64,000 nucleotides of DNA from Ptiloglossa arizonensis (GCF_051014685.1 NW_027478874.1:186001-250000), one strand, 5' to 3'. Shown: positions 35,363 through 48,726, counted from the stretch's first letter. The notes: generated by a model from the sequence alone, not told the origin. Numbers and translations are program-made.

Positions 35363-37985
35363 TTCGCGAGATATGGCAGTTTGGAGATAAGAAACGCTTT
35401 AGAAACTCAAAATTTTCGCAGTTCCGATGCTCGAAACGAATAACTAGAACGGCCCAGGGGAAAAGTGCGCATACCGTTGTAATCGGGCGAGTTTCTACTT
35501 TCAAATGCAACAGAAATTTTGCGGATTGGTCAATCCGTTCGCGAGATATGGCAGTTTGGAGGTAAGAAACGCTTGAGAAACTCAAAATTTTCGCAGTGCT
35601 GATGCTCGAAACAAATAACTAGAACGGCCTAGGGGAAAACTACACACACCGTTCTCATCGGGCGAGTTTCTACTTTCAGATGCAACAGAAATTTTGCGGA
35701 TTGGTCAATCCGTTCGCGAGATATGGCAGTTTGGAGGTAAGAAACGCTTGAGAAACTCAAAATTTTCGCAGTTCTGATGCTCGAAACGAATGACTAGAAC
35801 GGCCTAGGGGAAAACTACACATACCGTTGCAATCGGACGAGTTTCTACTTTCAGATGCAACAGAAATTATGCGGATTGGTCAATCCGTTCGCGAGATATA
35901 GCCGTTTGGATGTAAGAAACGCTTGAGAAACTCAAAATTTTCGCAGTTCTGATGCTCGAAACGAATAACTAGAACGGCCTAGGGGAAAAGTGCGCATACC
36001 GTTGTAATCGGGCGAGTTTCTACTTTCAGAAGCAACAGAAATTTTGCGGATTGGTCAATCCGTTCGCGAGATATGGCAGTTTGGAGGTAAGAAACGCTTT
36101 AGAAAATCAAAATTTTCGCAGTTCTGATGCTCGAAACGAATGACTAGAACGGCCTAGGGGAGAAGTACGCATACCGTTGTAATCGGGCGAGTTTCTACTT
36201 TCAGATGCAACAGAAATCATGCGGATTGGTCAATCCGTTCGCGAGATATGGCCGTTTGGATGTAAGAAACGCTTGAGAAACTCAAAATTTTCGCAGTTCT
36301 GATGCTCGGAACGAATAACTAGAACGGCCTAGGGGAAAAGTGCGCATACTGTTGTAATCGGGCGAGTTTCTACTTTCAGATGCAACAGAAATTTTGCGGA
36401 TTGATCAATCCCTTCGCGAGATATGGCAGTTTGGAGATAAGAAACGCTTTAGAAACTCAAAATTTTCGCAGTTCTTTTGCTCGAAACGAATGACTAGAAC
36501 GGCCTAGGGGAGAAGTACGCATACCGTTGTAATCGGGCGGGTTTCTACTTTCAGATGCAACAGAAATCATGCGGATTGGTCAATCCGTTCGCGAGATATG
36601 GCCGTTTGGACGTAAGAAACGCTTGAGAAAGTCAAAATTTTCGCAGTGCTGATGCTCGAAACAAATAACTAGAACCGCCTAGGGGAAAACTACACCCACC
36701 GTTGTAATCGGGCGAGTTTCTACTTTCAGATGCAACAGAAATTTTGCGGATTGGTCAATCCGTTCGCGAGATGTGGCAGTTTGGAGGTAAGAAACGCTTG
36801 AGAAACTCAAAATTTTCGCAGTTCTGATGCTCGAAACGAATAACTAGAACGGCCCAGGGGAAAAGTACGCATACCGATGTAAACGGGCGAGTTTCTACTT
36901 TCAGATGCATACAGAAATCATGCGGATTGGTCAATCCGTTCGCGAGATATGGCCGTTTGGATGTAAGAAACGCTTGAGAAACTCAAAATTTTCGCAGTTC
37001 TCATGCTCGAAACGAATGACTAGAACGGCCTAGGGGAAAACTACACATACCGTTGCAATCGGACGAGTTTCTACTTTCAGATGCAACAGAAATTATGCGG
37101 ATTGGTCAATCCGTTCGCGAGATATAGCCGTTTGGATGTAAGAAACGCTTGAGAAACTCAAAATCTTCGCAGTTCTGATGCTCGAAACGAATAACAAGAA
37201 CGGCCTAGGGGAAAACTACACCCACCGTTGTAATCGGGAGAGTTTCTACTTTCAGATGCAACAGAAATTTTGCGGATTGGTCAATCCGTTCGCGACATAT
37301 GGCAGTTTGGAGGTAAGAAACGCTTGAGGAACTCAAAATTTTCGCAGTTCTGATGCTCGAAACGAATAACTAGAACGGCCTAGGGGAAAACTACACCTAC
37401 CGTTGTAATCGGGCGAGTTTCTACTTTCAGATGCAACAGAAATTTTGCGGATTGGTCAATCCGTTCGCGAGATATGGCAGTTTGGAGGTAAGAAACGCTT
37501 GAGGAACTCAAAATTTTCGCAGTTCTGATGCTCGAAACGAATAACTAGAACGGCCTAGGGGAAAACTACTCCCACCGTTGTAATCGGGCGAGTTTCTACT
37601 TTCAGATGCAACAGAAATCATGCGGATTGGTCAATCCGTTCGCGAGATATGGCCGTTTGGATGTAAGAAACGCTTGAGAAACTCAAAATTTTCGCAGTGC
37701 TGATGCTCGAAACAAATAACTAGAAAGGCCTAGGGGAAAACTACACACACCGTTGTCATCGGGCGAGTTTCTACTTTCAGATGCAACAGAAATTTTGCGG
37801 ATTGGTCAATCCGTTCGCGAGATATGGCAGTTTGGAGGTAAGAAACGCTGGAGGAACTCAAAATTTTCGCTGTTCTGATGCGCGAAACGAATAACTAGAA
37901 CGGCCTAGGGAAAAACTACACCTACCGTTGTAATCGGGCGAGTTTCTACTTTCAGATCCAACAGAAATTTTGCGGATTGATCAAT
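35360..37985 (+). repeat. 15-monomer HOR, copy 1 (2626 bp)
   Basis: The order is A'-O-P-J-Q-R-S-T-U-D-E-F-G-L-M (15 x 175 + 1 = 2626). A' resembles type A but is preceded by ATTGATC instead of ATTGAGC, which completes a 16-bp palindrome at 35347-35362. O carries GTTCTCATCGGG, a variant shared with the following copies. It appears to derive from the 17-monomer HOR by loss of I-J-K and repositioning of L-M. Confidence 0.9.
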
Positions 37986-39383
37986 CCGTTCGCGAGATAT
38001 GGCAGTTTGGAGATAAGAAACGCTTTAGAAACTCAAAATTTTCGCAGTTCCGATGCTCGAAACGAATAACTAGAACGGCCCAGGGGAAAAGTGCGCATAC
38101 CGTTGTAATCGGGCGAGTTTCTACTTTCAAATGCAACAGAAATTTTGCGGATTGGTCAATCCGTTCGCGAGATATGGCAGTTTGGAGGTAAGAAACGCTT
38201 GAGAAACTCAAAATTTTCGCAGTGCTGATGCTCGAAACAAATAACTAGAACGGCCTAGGGGAAAACTACACACACCGTTCTCATCGGGCGAGTTTCTACT
38301 TTCAGATGCAACAGAAATTTTGCGGATTGGTCAATCCGTTCGCGAGATATGGCAGTTTGGAGGTAAGAAACGCTTGAGAAACTCAAAATTTTCGCAGTTC
38401 TGATGCTCGAAACGAATGACTAGAACGGCCTAGGGGAAAACTACACATACCGTTGCAATCGGACGAGTTTCTACTTTCAGATGCAACAGAAATTATGCGG
38501 ATTGGTCAATCCGTTCGCGAGATATAGCCGTTTGGATGTAAGAAACGCTTGAGAAACTCAAAATCTTCGCAGTTCTGATGCTCGAAACGAATAACAAGAA
38601 CGGCCTAGGGGAAAACTACACCCACCGTTGTAATCGGGAGAGTTTCTACTTTCAGATGCAACAGAAATTTTGCGGATTGGTCAATCCGTTCGCGACATAT
38701 GGCAGTTTGGAGGTAAGAAACGCTTGAGGAACTCAAAATTTCGCAGTTCTGATGCTCGAAACGAATAACTAGAACGGCCTAGGGGAAAACTACACCTACC
38801 GTTGTAATCGGGCGAGTTTCTACTTTCAGATGCAACAGAAATTTGCGGATTGGTCAATCCGTTCGCGAGATATGGCAGTTTGGAGGTAAGAAACGCTTGA
38901 GGAACTCAAAATTTTCGCAGTTCTGATGCTCGAAACGAATAACTAGAACGGCCTAGGGGAAAACTACTCCCACCGTTGTAATCGGGCGAGTTTCTACTTT
39001 CAGATGCAACAGAAATCATGCGGATTGGTCAATCCGTTCGCGAGATATGGCCGTTTGGATGTAAGAAACGCTTGAGAAACTCAAATTTTCGCAGTGCTGA
39101 TGCTCGAAACAAATAACTAGAAAGGCCTAGGGGAAAACTACACACACCCGTTGTCATCGGGCGAGTTTTCTACTTTCAGATGCAACAGAAATTTTGCGGA
39201 TTGGTCAATCCGTTCGCGAGATATGGCAGTTTGGAGGTAAGAAACGCTGGAGGAACTCAAAATTTTCGCTGTTCTGATGCGCGAACGAATAACTAGAACG
39301 GCCTAGGGAAAAACTACACCTACCGTTGTAATCGGGCGAGTTTCTACTTTCAGATCCAACAGAAATTTTGCGGATTGATCAAT
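37986..39383 (+). repeat. 15-monomer HOR, deleted copy (8 monomers, 1398 bp)
   Basis: The order is A'-O-P-E-F-G-L-M. Seven monomers (J to D) are missing through a P/E fusion near 38540-38570. The length is 1398 instead of 1400 because of six single-base indels near 38741, 38843, 39084, 39148, 39166 and 39284, all changing homopolymer lengths. The deletion is consistent with in-register exchange, but because the copy overlaps an indel-rich stretch its length should be treated with some caution. Confidence 0.83.
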
Positions 39384-42009
39384 CCGTTCGCGAGATATGG
39401 CAGTTTGGAGATAAGAAACGCTTTAGAAACTCAAAATTTTCGCAGTTCCGATGCTCGAAACGAATAACTAGAACGGCCCAGGGGAAAAGTGCGCATACCG
39501 TTGTAATCGGGCGAGTTTCTACTTTCAAATGCAACAGAAATTTTGCGGATTGGTCAATCCGTTCGCGAGATATGGCAGTTTGGAGGTAAGAAACGCTTGA
39601 GAAACTCAAAATTTTCGCAGTGCTGATGCTCGAAACAAATAACTAGAACGGCCTAGGGGAAAACTACACACACCGTTCTCATCGGGCGAGTTTCTACTTT
39701 CAGATGCAACAGAAATTTTGCGGATTGGTCAATCCGTTCGCGAGATATGGCAGTTTGGAGGTAAGAAACGCTTGAGAAACTCAAAATTTTCGCAGTTCTG
39801 ATGCTCGAAACGAATGACTAGAACGGCCTAGGGGAAAACTACACATACCGTTGCAATCGGACGAGTTTCTACTTTCAGATGCAACAGAAATTATGCGGAT
39901 TGGTCAATCCGTTCGCGAGATATAGCCGTTTGGATGTAAGAAACGCTTGAGAAACTCAAAATTTTCGCAGTTCTGATGCTCGAAACGAATAACTAGAACG
40001 GCCTAGGGGAAAAGTGCGCATACCGTTGTAATCGGGCGAGTTTCTACTTTCAGAAGCAACAGAAATTTTGCGGATTGGTCAATCCGTTCGCGAGATATGG
40101 CAGTTTGGAGGTAAGAAACGCTTTAGAAACTCAAAATTTTCGCAGTTCTGATGCTCGAAACGAATGACTAGAACGGCCTAGGGGAGAAGTACGCATACCG
40201 TTGTAATCGGGCGAGTTTCTACTTTCAGATGCAACAGAAATCATGCGGATTGGTCAATCCGTTCGCGAGATATGGCCGTTTGGATGTAAGAAACGCTTGA
40301 GAAACTCAAAATTTTCGCAGTTCTGATGCTCGGAACGAATAACTAGAACGGCCTAGGGGAAAAGTGCGCATACTGTTGTAATCGGGCGAGTTTCTACTTT
40401 CAGATGCAACAGAAATTTTGCGGATTGATCAATCCCTTCGCGAGATATGGCAGTTTGGAGATAAGAAACGCTTTAGAAACTCAAAATTTTCGCAGTTCTT
40501 TTGCTCGAAACGAATGACTAGAACGGCCTAGGGGAGAAGTACGCATACCGTTGTAATCGGGCGGGTTTCTACTTTCAGATGCAACAGAAATCATGCGGAT
40601 TGGTCAATCCGTTCGCGAGATATGGCCGTTTGGACGTAAGAAACGCTTGAGAAAGTCAAAATTTTCGCAGTGCTGATGCTCGAAACAAATAACTAGAACC
40701 GCCTAGGGGAAAACTACACCCACCGTTGTAATCGGGCGAGTTTCTACTTTCAGATGCAACAGAAATTTTGCGGATTGGTCAATCCGTTCGCGAGATGTGG
40801 CAGTTTGGAGGTAAGAAACGCTGAGAAACTCAAAATTTTCGCAGTTCTGATGCTCGAAACGAATAACTAGAACGGCCCAGGGAAAAGTACGCATACCGAT
40901 GTAAACGGGCGAGTTTCTACTTTCAGATGCATACAGAAATCATGCAGATTGGTCAATCCGTTCGCGAGATATGGCCGTTTGGATGTAAGAACGCTTGAGA
41001 AACTCAAAATTTTCGCAGTTCTCATGCTCGAAACGAATGACTAGAACGGCCTAGGGGAAAACTACACATACCGTTGCAATCGGACGAGTTTCTACTTTCA
41101 GATGCAACAGAAATTATGCGGATTGGTCAATCCGTTCGCGAGATATAGCCGTTTGGATGTAAGAAACGCTTGAGAAACTCAAAATCTTCGCAGTTCTGAT
41201 GCTCGAAACGAATAACAAGAACGGCCTAGGGGAAAACTACACCCACCGTTGTAATCGGGAGAGTTTCTACTTTCAGATGCAACAGAAATTTTGCGGATTG
41301 GTCAATCCGTTTCGCGACATATGGCAGTTTGGAGGTAAGAAACGCTTGAGGAACTCAAAATTTTCGCAGTTCTGATGCTCGAAACGAATAACTAGAACGG
41401 CCTAGGGGAAAACTACACCTACCGTTGTAATCGGGCGAGTTTCTACTTTCAGATGCAACAGAAATTTTGCGGATTGGTCAATCCGTTCGCGAGATATGGC
41501 AGTTTGGAGGTAAGAAACGCTTGAGGAACTCAAAATTTTCGCAGTTCTGATGCTCGAAACGAATAACTAGAACGGGCCTAGGGGAAAACTACTCCCACCG
41601 TTGTAATCGGGCGAGTTTCTACTTTCAGATGCAACAGAAATCATGCGGATTGGGTCAATCCGTTCGCGAGATATGGCCGTTTGGATGTAAGAAACGCTTG
41701 AGAAACTCAAAATTTTCGCAGTGCTGATGCTCGAAACAAATAACTAGAACGGCCTAGGGGAAAACTACACACACCGTTGTCATCGGGCGAGTTTCTACTT
41801 TCAGATGCAACAGAAATTTTGCGGATTGGTCAATCCGTTCGCGAGATATGGCAGTTTGGAGGTAAGAAACGCTGGAGGAACTCAAAATTTTCGCTGTTCT
41901 GATGCGCGAAACGAATAACTAGAACGGCCTAGGGAAAAACTACACCTACCGTTGTAATCGGGCGAGTTTCTACTTTCAGATCCAACAGAAATTTTGCGGA
42001 TTGATCAAT
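39384..42009 (+). repeat. 15-monomer HOR, copy 2 (2626 bp)
   Basis: Full A'-to-M copy, with R at 40332 and the U insertion at 40929. It contains three 1-bp losses (near 40822, 40880, 40990) and three 1-bp gains (near 41310, 41575, 41652), which cancel, so the length still equals copy 1. Confidence 0.88.
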
Positions 42010-44429
42010 CCGTTCGCGAGATATGGCAGTTTGGAGATAAGAAACGCTTTAGAAACTCAAAATTTTCGCAGTTCCGATGCTCGAAACGAATAACTAGAAC
42101 GGCCCAGGGGAAAAGTGCGCATACCGTTGTAATCGGGCGAGTTTCTACTTTCAAATGCAACAGAAATTTTGCGGATTGGTCAATCCGTTCGCGAGATATG
42201 GCCGTTTGGATGTAAGAAACGCTTGAGAAACTCAAAATTTTCGCAGTTCTGATGCTCGAAACGAATGACTAGAACGGCCTAGGGGAAAACTACACATACC
42301 GTTGCAATCGGGACGAGTTTCTACTTTCAGACGCAACAGAAATTATGCGGATTGGTCAATCCGTTCGCGAGATATAGCCGTTTGGATGTAAGAAACGCTT
42401 GAGAAACTCAAAATTTTCGCAGTTCTGATGCTCGAAACGAATAACTAGAACGGCCTAGGGGAAAAGTGCGCATACCGTTGTAATCGGGCGAGTTTCTACT
42501 TTCAGAAGCAACAGAAATTTTGCGGATTGGTCAATCCGTTCGCGAGATATGGCAGTTTGGAGGTAAGAAACGCTTTAGAAACTCAAAATTTTCGCAGTTC
42601 TGATGCTCGAAACGAATGACTAGAACGGCCTAGGGAGAAGTGCGCATACTGTTGTAATCGGGCGAGTTTCTACTTCAGATGCAACAGAAATTTTGCGGAT
42701 TGATCAATCCCTTCGCGAGATATGGCAGTTTGGAGATAAGAAACGCTTTAGAAACTCAAAATTTTCGCAGTTCTTTTGCTCGAAACGAATGACTAGAACG
42801 GCCTAGGGGAGAAGTACGCATACCGTTGTAATCGGGCGGGTTTCTACTTTCAGATGCAACAGAAATCATGCGGATTGGTCAATCCGTTCGCGAGATATGG
42901 CCGTTTGGACGTAAGAAACGCTTGAGAAAGTCAAAATTTCGCAGTGCTGATGCTCGAAACAAATAACTAGAACCGCCTAGGGGAAAACTACACCTACCGT
43001 TGTAATCGGGCGAGTTTCTACTTTCAGATGCAACAGAAATTTTGCGGATTGATCAATCCGTTCGCGTGATATGGCAGTTTGGAGGTAAGAAACGCTTGAG
43101 GAACTCAAAATTTTCGCAGTTCTGATGCTCGAAACGAATAACTAGAACGGCCTAGGGGAAAACTACACCTACCGTTGTAATCGGGCGAGTTTCTACTTTC
43201 AGATGCAACAGAAATTTTGCGGATTGATCAATCCGTTCGCGAGATATGGCAGTTTGGAGATAAGAAACGCTTTAGAAACTCAAAATTTTCGCAGTTCCGA
43301 TGCTCGAAACGAATAACTAGAACGGCCCAGGGGAAAAGTGCGCATACCGTTGTAATCGGGCGAGTTTCTACTTTCAAATGCAACAGAAATTTTGCGGATT
43401 GGTCAATCCGTTCGCGAGATGTGGCAGTTTGGAGGTAAGAAACGCTTGAGAAACTCAAAATTTTCGCAGTTCTGATGCTCGAAACGAATAACTAGAACGG
43501 CCTAGGGGAAAAGTACGCATACCGATGTAAACGGGCGAGTTTCTACTTTCAGATGCAACAGAAATCATGCGGATTGGTCAATCCGTTCGCGAGATATGGC
43601 CGTTTGGATGTAAGAAACGCTTGAGAAACTCAAAATTTTCGCAGTTCTGATGCTCGAAACGAATGACTAGAACGGCCTAGGGGAAAACTACACATACCGT
43701 TGCAATCGGACGAGTTTCTACTTTCAGATGCAACAGAAATTATGCGGATTGGTCAATCCGTTCGCGAGATATAGCCGTTTGGATGTAAGAAACGCTTGAG
43801 AAACTCAAAATTTTCGCAGTTCTGATGCTCGAAACGAATAACTAGAACGGCCTAGGGGAAAAGTGCGCATACCGTTGTAATCGGGCGAGTTTCTACTTGC
43901 AGAAGCAACAGAAATTTTGCGGATTGGTCAATCCGTTCGCGAGATATGGCAGTTTGGAGGTAAGAAACGCTTGAGAAACTCAAAATTTTCGCAGTTCTGA
44001 TGCTCGAAACGAATGACTAGAACGGCCTAGGGGAGAAGTACGCATACCGTTGTAATCGGGCGAGTTTCTACTTTCAGATGCAACAGAAATCATGCGGATT
44101 GGTCTATCCGTTCGCGAGATATGGCCGTTTGGATGTAAGAAACGCTTGAGAAACTCAAAATTTTCGCAGTTCTGATGCTCGAAACGAATAACTAGAACGG
44201 CCTAGGGGAAAAGTGCGCATACTGTTGTAAACGGGCGAGTTTCTATTTTCAGATGCAACAGAAATTTTGCCGATTGGTCAATCCGTTCGCGAGATATGGC
44301 AGTTTGGAGATAAGAAACGCTTGAGAAACTCAAAATTTTCGCAGTTCTGATGCTCGAAACGAATGACTAGAACGGCCTAGGGGAAAAGTGCGCATACCGT
44401 TGTAATCGGGCGAGATTCTACTTTCAGAA
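42010..44429 (+). repeat. Mosaic satellite block right of the 15-monomer HOR
   Basis: It begins with A' at 42010, then D, J and a chimeric monomer near 42633 that joins a GAGAAGT front to a GCGCATACTG rear, consistent with loss of one monomer. A' returns near 43233, followed by a monomer with GATGTGG and GATGTAAACG but no insertion. Private substitutions include TCGCGTGATATGG near 43064, ACTTGCAG near 43898 and GGTCTATCC near 44102. Confidence 0.8.
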
Positions 44430-45395
44430 GCAACAGAAATTTTGCGGATTGGTCAATCCGTTCGCGAGATATGGCAGTTTGGAGGTAAGAAACGCTTGAG
44501 AAACTCAAAATTTTCGCAGTTCTTTTGCTCGAAACGAATGACTAGAACGGCCTAGGGGAGAAGTACGCATACCGTTGTAATCGGGCGAGTTTCTACTTTC
44601 AGATGCAACAGAAATTTTGCGGATTGATCAATCCCTTCGCGAGATATGGCTGTTTGGAGATAAGAAACGCTTTAGAAACTCAAAATTTTCGCAGTTCTTT
44701 TGCTCGAAACGAATGACTAGAACGGCCTAGGGGAGAAGTACGCATACCGTTGTAATCGGGCGGGTTTCTACTTTCAGATGCAACAGAAATCATGCGGATT
44801 GGTCAATCCGTTCGCGAGATATGGCAGTTTGGAGGTAAGAAACGCTTGAGGAACTCAAAATTTTCGCAGTTCTGATGCTCGAAACGAATAACTAGAACGG
44901 CCTAGGGTAAAACTACACCTACCGTTGTAATCGGGCGAGTTTCTACTTTCAGATGCAATAGAAATATTGCGGATTGATCAATCCGTTCGCGAGATATGGC
45001 AGTTTGGAGATAAGAAACGCTTTAGAAACTCAAAATTTTCGCAGTTCCGATGCTCGAAACGAATAACTAGAACGGCCCAGGGGAAAAGTGCGCATACCGT
45101 TGTAATCGGGCGAGTTTCTACTTTCAAATGCAACAGAAATTTTGCGGATTGGTCAATCCGTTCGCGAGATGTGGCAGTTTGGAGGTAAGAAACGCTTGAG
45201 AAACTCAAAATTTTCGCAGTTCTGATGCTCGAAACTTATAACTAGAACGGCCTAGGGGAAAAGTACGCATACCGATGTAAACGGGCGAGCTTCTACTTTC
45301 AGATGCAACAGAAATCATGCGGATTGGTCAATCCGTTCGCGAGATATGGCCGTTTGGATGTAAGAAACGCTTGAGAAACTCAAAATTTTCGCAGT
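44430..45395 (+). repeat. 966-bp duplicated block, copy 1 (offset 3331 bp)
   Basis: It matches 47761-48726 at a 3331-bp offset (19 x 175 + 6; the extra 6 come from indels between the copies). Shared private variants are TAGGGTAAAAC near 44905, GCAATAGAAATATTGC near 44956, and AAACTTATAAC at 45232 with GAGCTTCTAC downstream. I saw two differences, near 44651 and 45138. Confidence 0.87.
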
Positions 45396-47760
45396 GCTGA
45401 TGCTCGAAACAAATAACTAGAACGGCCTAGGGGAAAACTACACACACCGTTGTCATCGGGCGAGTTTCTACTTTCAGATGCAACAGAAATTTTGCGGATT
45501 GGTCAATCCGTTCGCGAGATATGGCAGTTTGGAGGTAAGAAACGCTGGAGGAACTCAAAATTTTCGCTGTTCTGATGCGCGAAACGAATAACTAGAACGG
45601 CCTAGGGAAAAACTACACCTACCGTTGTAATCGGGCGAGTTTCTACTTTCAGATGCAACAGAAATTTTGCGGATTGGTCAATCCGTTCGCGAGATATGGC
45701 AGTTTGGAGGTAAGAAACGCTTGAGAAACTCAAAATTTTCGCAGTGCTGATGCTCGAAACAAATAACTAGAACGGCCTAGGGGAAAACTACACACACCGT
45801 TGTCATCGGGCGAGTTTCTACTTTCAGATGCAATAGAAATTTTGCGGATTGGTCAATCCGTTCGCGAGATATGGCAGTTTGGAGGTAAGAAACGCTTGAG
45901 AAACTCAAAATTTTCGCAGTTCTGATGCTCGAAACGAATGACTAGAACGGCCTAGGGGAAAACTACACATACCGTTGCAATCGGACGAGTTTCTACTTTC
46001 AGATGCAACAGAAATTATGCGGATTGGTCAATCCGTTCGCGAGATATAGCCGTTTGGATGTAAGAAACGCTTGAGAAACTCAAAATTTTCGCAGTTCTGA
46101 TGCTCGAAACGAATAACTAGAACGGCCTAGGGGAAAAGTGCGCATACCGTTGTAATCGGGCGAGTTTCTACTTTCAGAAGCAACAGAAATTTTGCGGATT
46201 GGTCAATCCGTTCGCGAGATATGGCAGTTTGGAGGTAAGAAACGCTTTAGAAACTCAAAATTTTCGCAGTTCTGATGCTCGAAACGAATGACTAGAACGG
46301 CCTAGGGGAGAAGTACGCATACCGTTGTAATCGGGCGAGTTTCTACTTTCAGATGCAACAGAAATCATGCGGATTGGTCAATCCGTTCGCGAGATATGGC
46401 CGTTTGGATGTAAGAAACGCTTGAGAAACTCAAAATTTTCGCAGTTCTGATGCTCGGAACGAATAACTAGAACGGCCTAGGGGAAAAGTGCGCATACTGT
46501 TGTAATCGGGCGAGTTTCTACTTTCAGATGCAACAGAAATTTTGCGGATTGATCAATCCCTTCGCGAGATATGGCAGTTTGGAGATAAGAAACGCTTTAG
46601 AAACTCAAAATTTTCGCAGTTCTTTTGCTCGAAACGAATGACTAGAACGGCCTAGGGGAGAAGTACGCATACCGTTGTAATCGGGCGGGTTTCTACTTTC
46701 AGATGCAACAGAAATCATGCGGATTGGTCAATCCGTTCGCGAGATACGGCCGTTTGGACGTAAGAAACGCTTGAGAAAGTCAAAATTTTTCGCAGTGCTG
46801 ATGCTCGAAACAAATAACTAGAACCGCCTAGGGGAAAACTACACCCCACCGTTGTAATCGGGCGAGTTTCTACTTTCAGATGCAACAGAAATTTTGCGGA
46901 TTGGTCAATCCGTTCGCGAGATGTGGCAGTTTGGAGGTAAGAAACGCTTGAGAAACTCAAAATTTTCGCAGTTCTGATGGCTCGAAACGAATAACTAGAA
47001 CGGCCCAGGGGAAAAGTACGCATACCGATGTAAACGGGCGAGTTCTTCTACTTTCAGATGCATACAGAAATCATGCGGATTGGTCAATCCGTTCGCGAGA
47101 TATGGCCGTTTGGATGTAAGAAACGCTTGAGAAACTCAAAATTTTCGCAGTTCTGATGCTCGAAACGAATAACAAGAACGGCCTAGGGGAAAACTACACC
47201 CACCGTTGTAATCGGGAGAGTTTCTACTTTCAGATGCAACAGAAATTTTGCGGATTGGTCAATCCGTTCGCGACATATGGCAGTTTGGAGGTAAGAAACG
47301 CTTGAGGAACTCAAAATTTTCGCAGTTCTGATGCTCGAAACGAATAACTAGAACGGCCTAGGGGAAAACTACACCTACCGTTGTAATCGGGCGAGTTTCT
47401 ACTTTCAGATGCAACAGAAATTTTGCGGATTGGTCAATCCGTTCGCGAGATATGGCAGTTTGGAGGTAAGAAACGCTTGAGGAACTCAAAATTTTCGCAG
47501 TTCTGATGCTCGAAACGAATAACTAGAACGGCCTAGGGGAAAACTACTCCCACCGTTGTAATCGGGCGAGTTTCTACTTTCAGATGCAACAGAAATCATG
47601 CGGATTGGTCAATCCGTTCGCGAGATATGGCCGTTTGGATGTAAGAAACGCTTGAGAAACTCAAAATTTTCGCAGTGCTGATGCTCGAAACAAATAACTA
47701 GAACGGCCTAGGGGAAAACTACACACACCGTTGTCATCGGGCGAGTTTCTACTTTCAGAT
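45396..47760 (+). repeat. Mosaic block with L-M-O-P-J-Q-R-S-T-U run
   Basis: Part of the 17-monomer order is present (R at 46456, U insertion at 47060). A U/E-type jump then drops D, and E-F-G-L follow. Four indels (+5 bp in total) lie between 46790 and 47046. Confidence 0.8.
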
Positions 47761-48726
47761 GCAACAGAAATTTTGCGGATTGGTCAATCCGTTCGCGAGA
47801 TATGGCAGTTTGGAGGTAAGAAACGCTTGAGAAACTCAAAATTTTCGCAGTTCTTTTGCTCGAAACGAATGACTAGAACGGCCTAGGGGAGAAGTACGCA
47901 TACCGTTGTAATCGGGCGAGTTTCTACTTTCAGATGCAACAGAAATTTTGCGGATTGATCAATCCCTTCGCGAGATATGGCAGTTTGGAGATAAGAAACG
48001 CTTTAGAAACTCAAAATTTTCGCAGTTCTTTTGCTCGAAACGAATGACTAGAACGGCCTAGGGGAGAAGTACGCATACCGTTGTAATCGGGCGGGTTTCT
48101 ACTTTCAGATGCAACAGAAATCATGCGGATTGGTCAATCCGTTCGCGAGATATGGCAGTTTGGAGGTAAGAAACGCTTGAGGAACTCAAAATTTTCGCAG
48201 TTCTGATGCTCGAAACGAATAACTAGAACGGCCTAGGGTAAAACTACACCTACCGTTGTAATCGGGCGAGTTTCTACTTTCAGATGCAATAGAAATATTG
48301 CGGATTGATCAATCCGTTCGCGAGATATGGCAGTTTGGAGATAAGAAACGCTTTAGAAACTCAAAATTTTCGCAGTTCCGATGCTCGAAACGAATAACTA
48401 GAACGGCCCAGGGGAAAAGTGCGCATACCGTTGTAATCGGGCGAGTTTCTACTTTCAAATGCAACAGATATTTTGCGGATTGGTCAATCCGTTCGCGAGA
48501 TGTGGCAGTTTGGAGGTAAGAAACGCTTGAGAAACTCAAAATTTTCGCAGTTCTGATGCTCGAAACTTATAACTAGAACGGCCTAGGGGAAAAGTACGCA
48601 TACCGATGTAAACGGGCGAGCTTCTACTTTCAGATGCAACAGAAATCATGCGGATTGGTCAATCCGTTCGCGAGATATGGCCGTTTGGATGTAAGAAACG
48701 CTTGAGAAACTCAAAATTTTCGCAGT
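47761..48726 (+). repeat. 966-bp duplicated block, copy 2 (offset 3331 bp)
   Basis: Partner of 44430-45395. The AAACTTATAAC variant is at 48563. The private base change CAGATATTTTG near 48469 is not in copy 1. Confidence 0.87.

Larger units (their letters stand above)
38700..47060. other. Cluster of private homopolymer-length indels
   Basis: I count about 20 indel events in four groups: 38741-39284 (six), 40822-41652 (six), 42311-42939 (four) and 46790-47046 (four, the last a 2-bp gain reading GAGTTCTTCTAC). Almost all lengthen or shorten a run such as TTTT, AAA, GGGG or CC, and none is shared with another monomer. In the other roughly 55 kb nearly all indels are inherited variants repeated at HOR spacing. 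This pattern is more like uncorrected consensus error than biological divergence. Confidence 0.8.
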
